Notes: a model not told the origin generated them from the letters alone. 64,000 bases of DNA from Bacteroidales bacterium (GCA_014860575.1 JACZJK010000057.1:62001-126000), one strand, 5' to 3'. Counted from the first letter of the stretch, positions 15,627 through 25,350 are shown. Translations and numbers: made by a program.

Positions 15627-16992
15627 TCAGGCGGATTTTTAGCGTTTGAAGGAAATGATCAGGAATAAAATGCCGGGAATTGAATTGAGTTAGTAAATCC
15701 CTGAAAGTACTATCATTATCTGTTGTGTAGTTACGGCTCTGCTTGTAATGTTGCAGCAGAACCGGGAGATTATCAACGCGGTATTTTTTGAATGCGGCGC
15801 GAAGCGCCGCATTCACCTCATCAATGGTGCCGATGCAATCAAATGGTTTTTCCTCTTCCAGTCCACAAAGCTGATCGAAGTAGAACGACAAATTTGGATC
15901 ATCCAGTAAAATGCTGCCAAAAATTTCAACAAGTTCAGCCGGCTCAAGAAAAGGGGAAAGGATAATAAAGGTAAAAAGGCATTTTGGGCATTTCCCGCAC
16001 CAGATCCCAGTTTTGCTTCCTGCGTTGCAGCTTCTGAAAGCCGGATGATATTTATTGAAACCTGAAAAAAGCGCTGCAATCTGCAATTCGTTCAGCGGTC
16101 TGAGGAAACTGAAATAAGTGAAATCATCACTGATATAATTTGCACAATATTCCCTGAAATCCTTTTCAAAGTCATAGCTTTTAGAATACTGATGGTTGAT
16201 CTCTGTTCCGGGAATAGTTGGCTCATTGGCGCTGCTTTCGTTGCTGAGCACAATGTTTTTCGATCCCGTCAAAGCAGCAGGGATCAGCGAATAAAAAGCC
16301 AATATAGCCGAAAAAGGCGTATGGCCGTTCATGAATCCCTGATCATTCAGTCGCAACAATTCCGGGTCAATGTTTCGTTTGATAATGATGGTTTGATCCT
16401 CTTCGAACCCAGCTACCCGGGCGACTTCCAGAGAAGCTTTGGTAGGGTTCAGAAAGAAAGGAATCACAGCTTTGTTTGCGCTTTGCAAAATTTCAAGCGT
16501 TACAACTGAATCTTTTCCGCCACCAATAGGGAGCAGGCTGGTGTCAGCGAGATCAATTGAATACTTTTCAGGACTTGAGAGAGGTTCACATACAAATGTC
16601 AAAAAATCATCAAATTGGGGCTTAATACCGTTGATGTGGAAAAATTCCCCCAGGCCATGATAATACAATTTCTTCCACCAGGCCAGCGCATTGGGTTCGA
16701 GGTAAAAAGATTTGATAATTATTTCAGGTGAGCAGCTTGCTTTCCAATAGCTGATCATTTCCACCATGCCAATATGAAATACAAGATTATCAAGGAATTC
16801 CTGAGGTATTGATTTTGAACAAAGACTGTTCAAAACTAGGCTAAAACTGGGTTCGAACCTGATTTTCCCGGAAAGGTTAAATGAGTATGTTACCTGAATT
16901 GTGTTCGCAGCATGCTCAATATGATAGCCTTCGTTCACAAAGTATGGAAATTCATGGCGTAAATGATCATAATTATTTTGAAGGTGCTTCAT
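15610..16992 (-). CDS. murL: UDP-MurNAc-L-Ala-L-Glu epimerase MurL
   Basis: A 460-residue protein matching my memory of MurL, the ATP-dependent epimerase that converts the terminal L-Glu of UDP-MurNAc-L-Ala-L-Glu to D-Glu with release of AMP and PPi. Visible are a PP-loop-like 'LPIGGGKDSVVTLE' (154-167), 'NGHTPFSAILAF', 'LSNESSANEPTIPGTEINHQ', and a Cys cluster C322, C332, C335, C338 ('WCGKCPKC'). The N-terminal 150 residues are family-specific. The start at 16992 (MKHLQNNYDH) is chosen because 38 upstream in-frame codons contain a promoter-like box. It precedes and overlaps the murD-like gene, so the two are translationally linked. The Cys cluster could bind zinc. Confidence 0.82.
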   Translation of the reverse strand: MKHLQNNYDHLRHEFPYFVNEGYHIEHAANTIQVTYSFNLSGKIRFEPSFSLVLNSLCSKSIPQEFLDNLVFHIGMVEMISYWKASCSPEIIIKSFYLEPNALAWWKKLYYHGLGEFFHINGIKPQFDDFLTFVCEPLSSPEKYSIDLADTSLLPIGGGKDSVVTLEILQSANKAVIPFFLNPTKASLEVARVAGFEEDQTIIIKRNIDPELLRLNDQGFMNGHTPFSAILAFYSLIPAALTGSKNIVLSNESSANEPTIPGTEINHQYSKSYDFEKDFREYCANYISDDFTYFSFLRPLNELQIAALFSGFNKYHPAFRSCNAGSKTGIWCGKCPKCLFTFIILSPFLEPAELVEIFGSILLDDPNLSFYFDQLCGLEEEKPFDCIGTIDEVNAALRAAFKKYRVDNLPVLLQHYKQSRNYTTDNDSTFRDLLTQFNSRHFIPDHFLQTLKIRLNERIS

Positions 16993-17041
16993 ACAGAAAT
17001 GGTATAATAATTGTTTACTTTTACCCTTGACAAACGAAATG

Positions 17042-17049
17042 CAAAAATA
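17042..17049 (-). promoter_or_regulatory. -7 box upstream of murL
   Basis: On the minus strand the sequence is TATTTTTG, matching TAnnTTTG, 50 bp ahead of the chosen murL start. A TTTG lies upstream at about 17063-17066 but the spacing (14 nt) is shorter than usual. Confidence 0.42.
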
Positions 17050-17096
17050 ACAATTGCATAGCGCAAACGTTAAATAAACGATAGTTGACCTTAGCC

Positions 17097-17681
17097 ATGT
17101 CAGCAAAAAAAGAAAATAAAAAAATCAGCCATATTCCTCCGGCAGTGGGTCGTATTCTTATTTCCGAACCTTTACTTCAGGATTTTTATTTCAGGCGTTC
17201 GGTGGTTTTGCTTGCCGATCACAGCGATGAAGGCACTTTTGGCCTGATCCTGAATAAACCGGTTGACGTGCGTTTCAATGATGTGATCAAAGGATTCCCA
17301 AATTTCCATGCACCGCTTTACCTTGGTGGGCCGGTTCAAACCAGTAACCTTTACTTTATCCATACCCTCGGCGATAAAATCGAAGGCAGCATGAAAATCC
17401 TCGACGGACTTTATTGGGGAGGAGATATAGAACAGATCAAGGAAATGATGACTTTGGATCAGCTAAATCCCTCCAATATTCGTTTCTTCATCGGCTATGC
17501 AGGTTGGGTAAGCAAGCAACTTGACCGTGAACTTGATGAAAACTCATGGGTAGTTTCATCTGCATCAACTGAGCAACTAATTCTTGCCAATCCTGATAAT
17601 TTATGGCGCGATATAGTGAGGACTCTTGGTAAAGATTTCGTGCTATGGGCTAATTATCCACCAGATCCTTTGCTTAACTAA
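17097..17681 (+). CDS. YqgE/AlgH family protein
   Basis: A 194-residue protein of the YqgE/AlgH (DUF179) family. Typical segments are 'VGRILISEPLLQDFYFRRSVVLLADH', 'GTFGLILNKPV', 'LYLGGPVQTSNLYFIHTL', 'FFIGYAGWVSKQLDRE' and the ending 'RTLGKDFVLWANYPPDPLLN'. The family is widespread and has no firmly known activity. The start at 17097 (MSAKKEN) follows the divergent murL promoter region by about 50 bp, so both genes share one control region. Confidence 0.88.
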   Translation: MSAKKENKKISHIPPAVGRILISEPLLQDFYFRRSVVLLADHSDEGTFGLILNKPVDVRFNDVIKGFPNFHAPLYLGGPVQTSNLYFIHTLGDKIEGSMKILDGLYWGGDIEQIKEMMTLDQLNPSNIRFFIGYAGWVSKQLDRELDENSWVVSSASTEQLILANPDNLWRDIVRTLGKDFVLWANYPPDPLLN

Positions 17682-17704
17682 GGGCTTGTCAGTTTCGAAT
17701 GATG

Positions 17705-17742
17705 GTTTTCCGCTGGCTTCAGCGTTTTCCGTTGGCTTCAGC
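17705..17742. repeat. Tandem 19-bp repeat, 'CCGTTGGCTTCAGC' family
   Basis: Two adjacent copies of GTTTTCCG(C/T)TGGCTTCAGC. The core is the reverse complement of the GAAGCCAACGG units at 39944-39985, so this is another dispersed intergenic repeat. Confidence 0.6.
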
Positions 17743-17832
17743 AATCGAAAATTGGAATATAGCAGTTTGTGAGGCTTTAGCCACATTAAACATCTTTTCG
17801 GACAAGCCTCAAATATCCATTCTCACTCTACA

Positions 17833-18633
17833 TTATTCAACAAGTGTATGGTCAATTTCTGAACCAAGCATACTGTGCGGGATCATGTAAACTGCCAGTA
17901 ATACCACGAAGGCAATAATGACCCATAATCTTTCTGCCCGGTTTTTATACAACCGGTAAAGCGCTATAAGCCAGAATATAAATGAGACAGCTGTTTTATT
18001 GTCGGTGAGGTCAGTTCCAAACGGCCAGCCGGTCCAGTAAGCGCCAAAAGCAAATTTTTGCACAAACGGGCCGAGAACAATACCCCCGAAGAATAAGAAA
18101 ATCACAGTTAACCAGGCTAGTTGATAGGTATTTTGACGTCTGAACAGGGCTTCAAAGCCTGTGCGCATGGAAAAGATCATGGCAAAAATCATACACAGGA
18201 CATGCGGAATTAGTATACCTTTTGGTACAGCGCCTTTGTAGCGCATAACCACATGCTCGGCATTGAGTTGGGTCCGTTTTAGATTATGAACAAGAAATAC
18301 ATCGTACATCACCTTGCCGGCCGATGGTTGCTCCGGAATGTAGGCAACGAGGCTATCCCCGGCACGAACCATTGGGACCTCACTCCATGCGTCGTAACTT
18401 TTGTAGCGACGGTATTTTAATGCTCCGCCTATTTCAGGATTTTCAACTTTGACCCAAATTGCGGCATCGGCGCCGGTTTCATGGGTACGGATCAGGCGAT
18501 ATTTTATGGTTTCACCGGCAATTTCAACCTTGCCCCTTACAGGCTTGGTGGGGCCGGTGCGGCGCTGATAGATAAAGGTTGTAGTGGTTAAAATGATCGT
18601 AAGAGTCCAAAGTATGAAGGAGTTGACTTTCAT
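17833..18633 (-). CDS. Polytopic membrane protein of unknown function
   Basis: A 266-residue protein. An N-terminal hydrophobic helix (about 5-22) is followed by a periplasmic domain of about 110 residues ('RGKVEIAGETIKYRLIRTHETGADAAIWVKVENPEIGGALKYRRY' style, beta-rich) and then four to five membrane helices (about 140-255: 'ILIPHVLCMIFAMIFSM', 'LAWLTVIFLFFGGIVLG', 'AVSFIFWLIALYRLY', 'LWVIIAFVVLLAVYMIPHSMLGSEID'). The start at 18633 was chosen because it begins right before the first helix. I do not recognise the family; the form suggests a conserved Bacteroidota inner-membrane protein. Confidence 0.68.
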   Translation of the reverse strand: MKVNSFILWTLTIILTTTTFIYQRRTGPTKPVRGKVEIAGETIKYRLIRTHETGADAAIWVKVENPEIGGALKYRRYKSYDAWSEVPMVRAGDSLVAYIPEQPSAGKVMYDVFLVHNLKRTQLNAEHVVMRYKGAVPKGILIPHVLCMIFAMIFSMRTGFEALFRRQNTYQLAWLTVIFLFFGGIVLGPFVQKFAFGAYWTGWPFGTDLTDNKTAVSFIFWLIALYRLYKNRAERLWVIIAFVVLLAVYMIPHSMLGSEIDHTLVE

Positions 18634-19082
18634 TGGTTGCTTATTAATATTGATTTTTAATTGAGGGCAAATATAGGTAAAAGACCCAATTACCAAATTC
18701 AAAGTTCAAAATCCAAAGTCTAAAATTCAAAGTCCAAAATAATGAGGCAAAGTGCTGAACTGGATGTCATAGGCACGGAGCCATTCCCCCTTAGAAAAAA
18801 GGGGGTTAGGGGGATTTGTCAGTAATTGGCTGGAAAGTTTGAAGCGAACAACGGAACAATAGAACATTTGAACATGTGAACATCCGAACAATTGAAGTGA
18901 GAAAAGGTCAATCCCCCTGGCCCCCTTTTCCAAAGGGGGACGCGGCCAAAACAAGCATTTCAGCAAAACTGCTTCACAGTATCACTACAGCACAAATAAC
19001 AATACATTACTCCATCATCCCACCAATTGACCAATTAACTAATTGACTACTAAACCACTGTAACAGCATCACTGCATCACAA
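18634..19082. repeat. Composite intergenic repeat, copy 2 (inverted)
   Basis: This 449-bp gap is filled with repeats. 18695-18740 holds 'ttcaaagtt/agtccaaa' strings. At 18785-18817 and 18910-18940 lie oppositely oriented arms of 'AAAGGGGGTTAGGGGGATT' type, forming a roughly 155-bp element with terminal inverted repeats. Between the arms six GAACA units sit exactly 8 nt apart (from 18846), then GAAGT. From 18966 on comes the 'ctgcttcac...actaattgactac' block also found inverted at 8025-8130. I see no gene. Confidence 0.65.
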
Positions 19083-22000
19083 TCAACGAATAACCTCAAC
19101 CCACCGTCCTCTACCATTTGAATGAATACTGCGGTCGTACATAGCCTCGAGCTGGGGAGCGGGAAGATAGAATTTGCCCAGGTAAGCCGCGGTGAGCGAG
19201 ACTTTAAAAGTTTTCTTTTCCCTTGCGCCCAGGTCAAAATAAGTCATCACACGATCGTCGCGGATGTCCTGATAAGTGAAATGGGATGGATTAGAACCAG
19301 CCTGATCGAAAAGGCGGAGATTGCCAATTTCCCAACCCGAAGGGAAGACCTGTGTTAGCGCTATATCGGTGATGTTGCGGGTGTGCGAAGGATTGGTGAC
19401 TGAAATCTCTGCCACAACATAATAGCCTTGCCGCAGCTGACTAACTTCCAGTGTTTTTCCGGCAGCATCGGTGTAGCGTATGCTTACCTGGATGTTGCTT
19501 TCGGAAGCAATTTCATCGCCGGGCGCGGGAATGCCCACAGCTAAAAGCCTGGCAAACAACACCGCTTTGCTGCGGTTTTCTATTTGTATTTTCCCTTGTA
19601 GGTTCGCAGTAGAAAGGCTAACGTCAAAAATCTTGGTTATTTCCTTAATATTCTTCTTTGCTTCATCATCCTGTTTTATACTTGCATTGATTTCATGTGA
19701 GGTTTTATCCCCACCAAGGAATTTCGATACTGCTAGCAGCGAATAAGCCGTGGTTTGTGTGCTCATCCACATATTGGAACTCAGCGCTTCGCTGAGTTGC
19801 TGCAATATCTCATATGCTTTTTCGCGTTCATTCAAATAGATCAGGGTTTCGAGGATCATCGCCCAATCGCGTTCCCTGGAACCATAAGTGTTCGAAAAAT
19901 CAGTGTATTCTTTGATCTCCTTGTCCAAGCCCCGAATCATATTTTGTGCAACGCTTTGCTGGCCTATTAAAGCATATGCGGCAGCCAGTCGCCAGGTGGC
20001 GGCCAACGACAAGCCAGCACGTTCACGCAGGCGGTTCATGGCACCGGTTTCAGGGGTCTGCGCAAGCGCCAGCGTGAAAAGGCGGTAAGCCTGCACAAGA
20101 TCGCTTTGGCGGTAGGCATAACGGGTTGCGGGTGTGGTCTGACCCCAGGCACGGGCTGCCAATTGCTGATAGCTGATCCACTGATTTTTGATTCCCGGAG
20201 AAATGGCATAGCCCAGCGCTTCGGCTTCCAGCATAAAATGGCCGGCATAACTGGTTGACCATTCATCGGTATAATTGTGTCCCGGCCAGGAAGTAAAACT
20301 GCCATCGGGCAACTGGAAAGAGCGAAGGCGCTGCAGCCCGTCTTTCACATTGATCTCAATGCGTTTTTTCTCCAGATCGTTCAGTGTGATCACCGATGAA
20401 ATAAACAATTGCGGGAAAGCGCCCGACACGGTTTGCTCAAAACAGCCATGCGGATATCGCAACAGATATCGCAAGCGATTTGTGAGATCAATAGGCGGAA
20501 TGGTGCTGAGTTCCAGGTTCAGACTGTTGGTTCCGGGCAAACCGAAAAGTTTATAATCCATTTCTTTGCTTTCAATGGCTTCAAGCAATATTTTCGTTGA
20601 AACGGTTTGTGTTGTGTTCGGATTGCGGATGCCGATCTCAATATCATGGGCAGCGCTGTGATTCCCCGAAACTGCCTTAACCTGAACAGCGCCGATACCG
20701 GTCTGCCTTTTGGTTCCAAACTCAAAAAAGATGGTTTGATCACCAGGCTCTTCGAAAAGAACGGTTTTCGTGAGCGAGCCGGAACTGAAAATATCACTTA
20801 GCTGAATGCTAACTTCCACGCTTCGTATCGCAGGTTCCATCGCAAAAACTGTTACAGGCAGGCTGAAAGTTTCGCCGGGGCCAAGCATACGAGGCAAGGT
20901 AGCCAGTAGCATCAAAGGTTTGCGCACAGGCGTTTGCTTATGAGCGAAACCATATGCTTTGGTGTTGCCGGCTATGACCATGGTTCGCACTGAACCCACG
21001 TACTGGGGCAGCTCGATCCTGAGTTCCTTCATTTCATTGGGTTTGATGGTGAAGGGGCCGAGGAATTTCACCACCGGTTTAAAACGGTTGGCCAGGTTCG
21101 CATCTTCTCCTTGTATAAACTCATCGTCGCCGCCGATGCTGAACATTTGTTCGAACCTGCCGCCGAAAGCGCCGATCACCTGATCGTACAAATCCCAAGT
21201 TTTCACACCGAGGGCTTCGCGGGCAAAGAATTTCTCCCAGGGATCAGGGGTTGCGAAGCGCGTGAGGCTGAGTAGTCCCTCATCTACGATAGCAAGGGTG
21301 AAGGTCATTTCCTGGTTGTTTTTTTCGCTGACTGTGACCTTGAAAGGCTTTTCCGGTTCCAGCACATCGGGCATTGCAATGACTGGTTGCAGGCGTGTGT
21401 CCGGGTCTTCCACCATCATGGGCAGGATGCCGTAAAGCCGGATAGGCAAATCATTGACGGTTTGCCCGTGAGGCTGCAACAAGCTTATGTGCACGTAAAC
21501 ATTGGGGATCATTTCACCGGTAACAGGTACTTCAACCACGGTTTCTTTCTCCTGGGTTCCCACCCTGAAAATATCAAGAATGCGCGAACCGTTCTCGATG
21601 CTTATAATGGCTGCACTGCCCGCTGCTGAAGGGAAAGTGACAAGTGCAACATCGCCGGGATTGTATTTCTCCTTGTCGAGGGTGAAGGTAAGCATGCTTG
21701 AACCTTCGGGTGCCGCACGGCGTGCACGACCTGCCATTGAAGGCCAATCGAAATAACGGATGAACCCTGTGCTATGGCCGCTGAGGTTATCGCTTGCCTT
21801 TACATAATACTGACCCCACAAACTATCGGGAATGTTAATGTTGCAGGAACCGCGGCCATTTGTTGCCACAACGTTATAACTAAATACAGGCACCCTGCTT
21901 TGCTGACGCATATAATGAGCCAGGTTGCGATCGTAAGTGCTCCACCACCAGTTCCAGTCTATTTTAAAAACTTCAACATAGAGGTTGCGCTCACTCCGCG

Positions 22001-24686
22001 GGTTTCCATCAAGATCAACAGAAGCTAGTTCAATGAGATGGTCGCGCCCGGTTTCGAGCATGCCGTACTGGGTTGTGGGCGGTGGTTTCAAACCCACATA
22101 GCTGTCGTAAGGTGAGAAGGGCGCTTCAAAGCCATCAATGCTGAAATCCCCGCCTTCTTCAAATACCCGGGTCGCAAAAAATGCAGATAACATGCCGGGG
22201 GCATTGCTGCTGCCAGGCATATCCACCATGAAACTTGTATTGCCTGTTTCGTCGAGCGTGCCATCAAAAAGGGTCTTTTCTTCTGTTATAAAAATTTTGG
22301 TAGGATCGGTAAATTGATAAGCGTTCCATCCAGAAAATTGAGTTCTGGCGGGGCTTAGCTTTACTTTTACATCAGCTTTGAGGTTTCGGGCTGTGGCGCC
22401 GTGCAGCCATTCGGCTTTGAGGGTGGCACGGGTAGCAGGCGCCTGTGTGATAATCTTGCGGTTAAAATCCAGCTCAATCTTGAGGCGGTTGGGTTTGATG
22501 CTTTCGATTTTGATCCGCTGCCTGAACTCAGCGCCGCCCACGCGTACCACTGCAGTCCAGTTGCCGGTGGGTGCATCATGGGCCGTACGGGTCGTAAAAG
22601 TATAAAAGCCATTCATGCCCTGGGTTTTGGTGATGCGGTCGTAGGTCTGACCCATGGGGTTGAGCAGCTCGAAGCTGACCGGATGGTTCTGCGGCAAAGT
22701 TTTCTGTCGGTCTTCGAGGATGAAGGTGAGGAAGAGCGTATCGCCGGGCCTCCACACCCCGCGTTCGCCATACATAAAGCCTTTAAGACCCTGCTGTACC
22801 ACATCCCCTGAAACGTCGAAATTGCTCACGGGCAACGACAATCCTTCACCCACACGCAGGTAGGCGCGCTGTTTGGCGTGCTTTGCGATCACAAGAAAAG
22901 GCAAACCTTCGGGTTCGAGCACAAGCATGCCCTGATCGTTGGTGCTGCCTTCGGCGATAGGGCGGTTCTGAAAATTACGAACCTCCACCGATATGTTTTG
23001 CATGGGCCTGGCGCTGATGAGGTCAGTAACCAGCACGGTGAGCTTGCCATCGTTGCCCTGCTTGGCGATCACACCCAGATCGGAAGCGAGGATATTACGC
23101 GAAACATTGTGTTGACTGCCAAAATATTGCGGATAGCAGGGATCGCTGCGCCGCTGGTACCAGGTGTTATAATCACCTTCGTAATCCCAGTATTCATAGT
23201 AATAATCGTCATAATACCAGTACGTTTGACTGAAGTCATAAGCTTTGACTTCGCGCTCAAAATCGGCTTTATCCATAGCATCAATTTCCGACTGTGTGGG
23301 CAGTTCTTCCGATGTCGCACAGGGATAGGCGGAATGTATTTTTTTGAAACCCATCTCGATGCGGTAAATCGCGCCGGGGTCAGGCTCGATGAGGTTGGCG
23401 AGGTCAAGCGAAAAAGTATTCCAGCGGCCCAGATCAACGGGGGTGTCTTTGCCAAGCAATATGGTTTTTTTTAGTATCAGGCGGCCGGCGCGCTTAAGTT
23501 CATTGTTACCCCCCAGGTTGTTGGATTGCAGGAAATACGGAATGTTTTCCTCGTAGAGTTTTACAACACGTACTTCCACTGCCCGCAGGCTGATGGCTTC
23601 GAAAGGCAACAAGAGGCTGCCCGAATTCGGGAGGATAACGCCTTTGCCCGGCAGGCGCACTTCGGGTTTGGCGGGTTCAAAATTGATGCTTTCGCTGTGT
23701 TGTTTTGTCAGCTTTTGCCCAGCATAATTTCGCAATGCAGCGTCTATTACCATGTTGTGCGAACCGGTGAGGGGCGATGCAGGATGTATGGTGAGAATGT
23801 TATGGTTGATGGTGAAGAGTATGTTTCTTTGATCAACAATTTGTATCAGGCCGTCGAGGTTTTGCTTTTCGTCGAGCGGGTCGGAAAAGCGGCAGATGAT
23901 GCTTTGGCGGGGGAATTGCTCCACCGAAATGTTGATGATGTCGAAAACATCTTTTGGGGGGATGTCAACGTCGTGGGTTTGGTTCACATCAAGGTCCATG
24001 GGTTTGCCACTGAATTGCAGGCGGAGTTTATAGCCCTGGTTTTGGCGTGGGACGCTGTCCACTTCAAAGCGGTGGATGCGGCCATCCGCTTCATGCATCC
24101 AGGTAACAGGCAGGGCATTGCCTTCGGCATTGACTTCCAGCATTTTTTGAATAATATCAGGACTGGTGTAATCTGCAGTTCGCAGCAGACCGCGGAGCAG
24201 GTAACAATCACTGCGGTTTTTGTGTTTGGAAACCAGTCCCTCTATTTCATGAATAAAACCCTGGCTTATGGTCTGGAAGCTGAAATCAAATGTTTTGGCA
24301 TCCGCATCAATTCCCGGCAGCTCAGCCAGCAAAAAGCTTGCCTGGTAAATGGTGGAAGGCGGCAATGTTTTGGCCGGTTTGAACTCGATGGTGCGACTGT
24401 CGGCCCAAAAAGCCTCGCCCTCAATGTCAGGCTTAAAGCGGAAAACCTTTTTACCAACCGGTGTATTGGGCGCCAACAACTCAGGATAATCCTCAGCCAG
24501 CACCACACGAATGGCAGACTGCCCGGAAATAGTCCCAGAAGTAAAAGCCGCGATGGCGGGGTTAAAGACGGGGGTTTCTGGGGTTGCTTCTGTCGTTTCT
24601 GTTGGCGATTGCTTGCAAGTGGCAAATAATAATATCATTGCGATGGCAGCCAGGATGCTGAGGGAGGTAGGGAAGTGGGGTTTCAT
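19083..24686 (-). CDS. Bacterial alpha-2-macroglobulin lipoprotein
   Basis: An 1867-residue envelope protein. A lipoprotein signal ends at C24 (MILLFATC). MG-type beta domains follow over about 60-1180, including 'YGERGVWRPGDTLFLTF' and 'YNPGDVALVTFPSAAGSAAIISIENG'. Then comes the thioester domain, with C1415 in 'GCFEQTVSG' and an alpha-toroid after it ('PDGSFTSWPGHNYTDEWSTSYAGHFMLEA'). The CxEQ thioester motif is intact, so this is the protease-trapping type, thought to act as a bait for proteases that breach the outer membrane. Such genes usually adjoin pbpC; here pbpC starts about 6.8 kb away. A stretch around 480-500 is rich in Tyr and Asp. The size fits the family. Confidence 0.92.
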   Translation of the reverse strand: MKPHFPTSLSILAAIAMILLFATCKQSPTETTEATPETPVFNPAIAAFTSGTISGQSAIRVVLAEDYPELLAPNTPVGKKVFRFKPDIEGEAFWADSRTIEFKPAKTLPPSTIYQASFLLAELPGIDADAKTFDFSFQTISQGFIHEIEGLVSKHKNRSDCYLLRGLLRTADYTSPDIIQKMLEVNAEGNALPVTWMHEADGRIHRFEVDSVPRQNQGYKLRLQFSGKPMDLDVNQTHDVDIPPKDVFDIINISVEQFPRQSIICRFSDPLDEKQNLDGLIQIVDQRNILFTINHNILTIHPASPLTGSHNMVIDAALRNYAGQKLTKQHSESINFEPAKPEVRLPGKGVILPNSGSLLLPFEAISLRAVEVRVVKLYEENIPYFLQSNNLGGNNELKRAGRLILKKTILLGKDTPVDLGRWNTFSLDLANLIEPDPGAIYRIEMGFKKIHSAYPCATSEELPTQSEIDAMDKADFEREVKAYDFSQTYWYYDDYYYEYWDYEGDYNTWYQRRSDPCYPQYFGSQHNVSRNILASDLGVIAKQGNDGKLTVLVTDLISARPMQNISVEVRNFQNRPIAEGSTNDQGMLVLEPEGLPFLVIAKHAKQRAYLRVGEGLSLPVSNFDVSGDVVQQGLKGFMYGERGVWRPGDTLFLTFILEDRQKTLPQNHPVSFELLNPMGQTYDRITKTQGMNGFYTFTTRTAHDAPTGNWTAVVRVGGAEFRQRIKIESIKPNRLKIELDFNRKIITQAPATRATLKAEWLHGATARNLKADVKVKLSPARTQFSGWNAYQFTDPTKIFITEEKTLFDGTLDETGNTSFMVDMPGSSNAPGMLSAFFATRVFEEGGDFSIDGFEAPFSPYDSYVGLKPPPTTQYGMLETGRDHLIELASVDLDGNPRSERNLYVEVFKIDWNWWWSTYDRNLAHYMRQQSRVPVFSYNVVATNGRGSCNINIPDSLWGQYYVKASDNLSGHSTGFIRYFDWPSMAGRARRAAPEGSSMLTFTLDKEKYNPGDVALVTFPSAAGSAAIISIENGSRILDIFRVGTQEKETVVEVPVTGEMIPNVYVHISLLQPHGQTVNDLPIRLYGILPMMVEDPDTRLQPVIAMPDVLEPEKPFKVTVSEKNNQEMTFTLAIVDEGLLSLTRFATPDPWEKFFAREALGVKTWDLYDQVIGAFGGRFEQMFSIGGDDEFIQGEDANLANRFKPVVKFLGPFTIKPNEMKELRIELPQYVGSVRTMVIAGNTKAYGFAHKQTPVRKPLMLLATLPRMLGPGETFSLPVTVFAMEPAIRSVEVSIQLSDIFSSGSLTKTVLFEEPGDQTIFFEFGTKRQTGIGAVQVKAVSGNHSAAHDIEIGIRNPNTTQTVSTKILLEAIESKEMDYKLFGLPGTNSLNLELSTIPPIDLTNRLRYLLRYPHGCFEQTVSGAFPQLFISSVITLNDLEKKRIEINVKDGLQRLRSFQLPDGSFTSWPGHNYTDEWSTSYAGHFMLEAEALGYAISPGIKNQWISYQQLAARAWGQTTPATRYAYRQSDLVQAYRLFTLALAQTPETGAMNRLRERAGLSLAATWRLAAAYALIGQQSVAQNMIRGLDKEIKEYTDFSNTYGSRERDWAMILETLIYLNEREKAYEILQQLSEALSSNMWMSTQTTAYSLLAVSKFLGGDKTSHEINASIKQDDEAKKNIKEITKIFDVSLSTANLQGKIQIENRSKAVLFARLLAVGIPAPGDEIASESNIQVSIRYTDAAGKTLEVSQLRQGYYVVAEISVTNPSHTRNITDIALTQVFPSGWEIGNLRLFDQAGSNPSHFTYQDIRDDRVMTYFDLGAREKKTFKVSLTAAYLGKFYLPAPQLEAMYDRSIHSNGRGRWVEVIR

Positions 24687-24936
24687 AGTGGGGAGGAATT
24701 GGTTTAGTTTTCACGGTAAAATTAATGAAAATGGAATAGCAGACTCGATTTTCGGGAAATTGCAAATATCCTGTCGTTAATCTGGGAAGAGTTTCTAAAT
24801 TTGGGTTTTCAAAATTAAGCTTAGAGTCCAATCTAATTTACCTTTTGAGATAATACAATTATAATGCATTCATCCTGAATCGAAATTATTACCTTTTATC
24901 GCCACAGAGTAAAATCCGCCAATAAGGAGGGGGTTA
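24687..24936. other. Intergenic region upstream of the A2M gene
   Basis: AT-rich, with no gene seen. It probably holds the promoter of the alpha-2-macroglobulin gene, but only an imperfect -7-like ATATTTG (minus strand, about 24767-24773) was found. Confidence 0.5.
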
Positions 24937-25350
24937 GTGCATGTTTTGCACAATAAATTTCCAGATGCCGTCCCTGCCTCTTTCTTTAACATGCATCTCA
25001 AACATATAATAAATAATGCTTTTCGTGAAGGTGAAATCCAAAGGATCAGTTGTCGCAACATTTGCGACGACTTTGATGATGGCAAAGTTTACCAGGTGGA
25101 GCATTATAACCTGAATGTATAATTTAAGTAGGTTATCGGGTAAATCCATTCGTGGCGCCCAATTCCGCATCTGGGCAACGAAAGTGGTGAAAGAGAAGTT
25201 GCTGGAACTGGTGAACGTGGTGAGGTATATTGGAAGGATCACCGAAGGGAAAGCGCTGGAAAAAGAGGAAGCGGTTGGATTACTGCATTTTATTAATGAT
25301 TACAGCCATGCGCTTGAGATATTGGATCAATATGAACAGACCCAAGTTCC
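24937..25350 (+). pseudogene. Decayed RhuM-family gene
   Basis: Pieces of a RhuM (virulence RhuM/DNA-binding) protein can be read in succession only by changing frame: 'HLKHIINNAFREGEIQR', then 'GSVVATFATT', then 'DDGKVYQVEHYNLNV', then 'II*VGYRVN' with an in-frame stop, then 'SIRGAQFRIWATKVVKEKLLE' and finally 'EEAVGLLHFINDYSHALEILDQYEQ'. At least three frameshifts and one stop are needed. The loop between 'KEKLLE' and 'LVNVVRYIG' looks shortened, and the C-terminal Fic-like part that follows in many RhuM proteins is missing. RhuM genes are mobile accessory genes in Bacteroidota, so this is probably a dead acquired gene. Confidence 0.82.

Noticed and set aside
18846-18894. GAACA units with 8-nt spacing considered as a CRISPR remnant.
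   Set aside because: The units are far too short and the spacing too tight for repeats and spacers; no cas gene is near.
23526-24629. Long plus-strand open frame (367 codons) inside the alpha-2-macroglobulin gene.
   Set aside because: No family likeness, while the minus-strand frame is a complete A2M protein.
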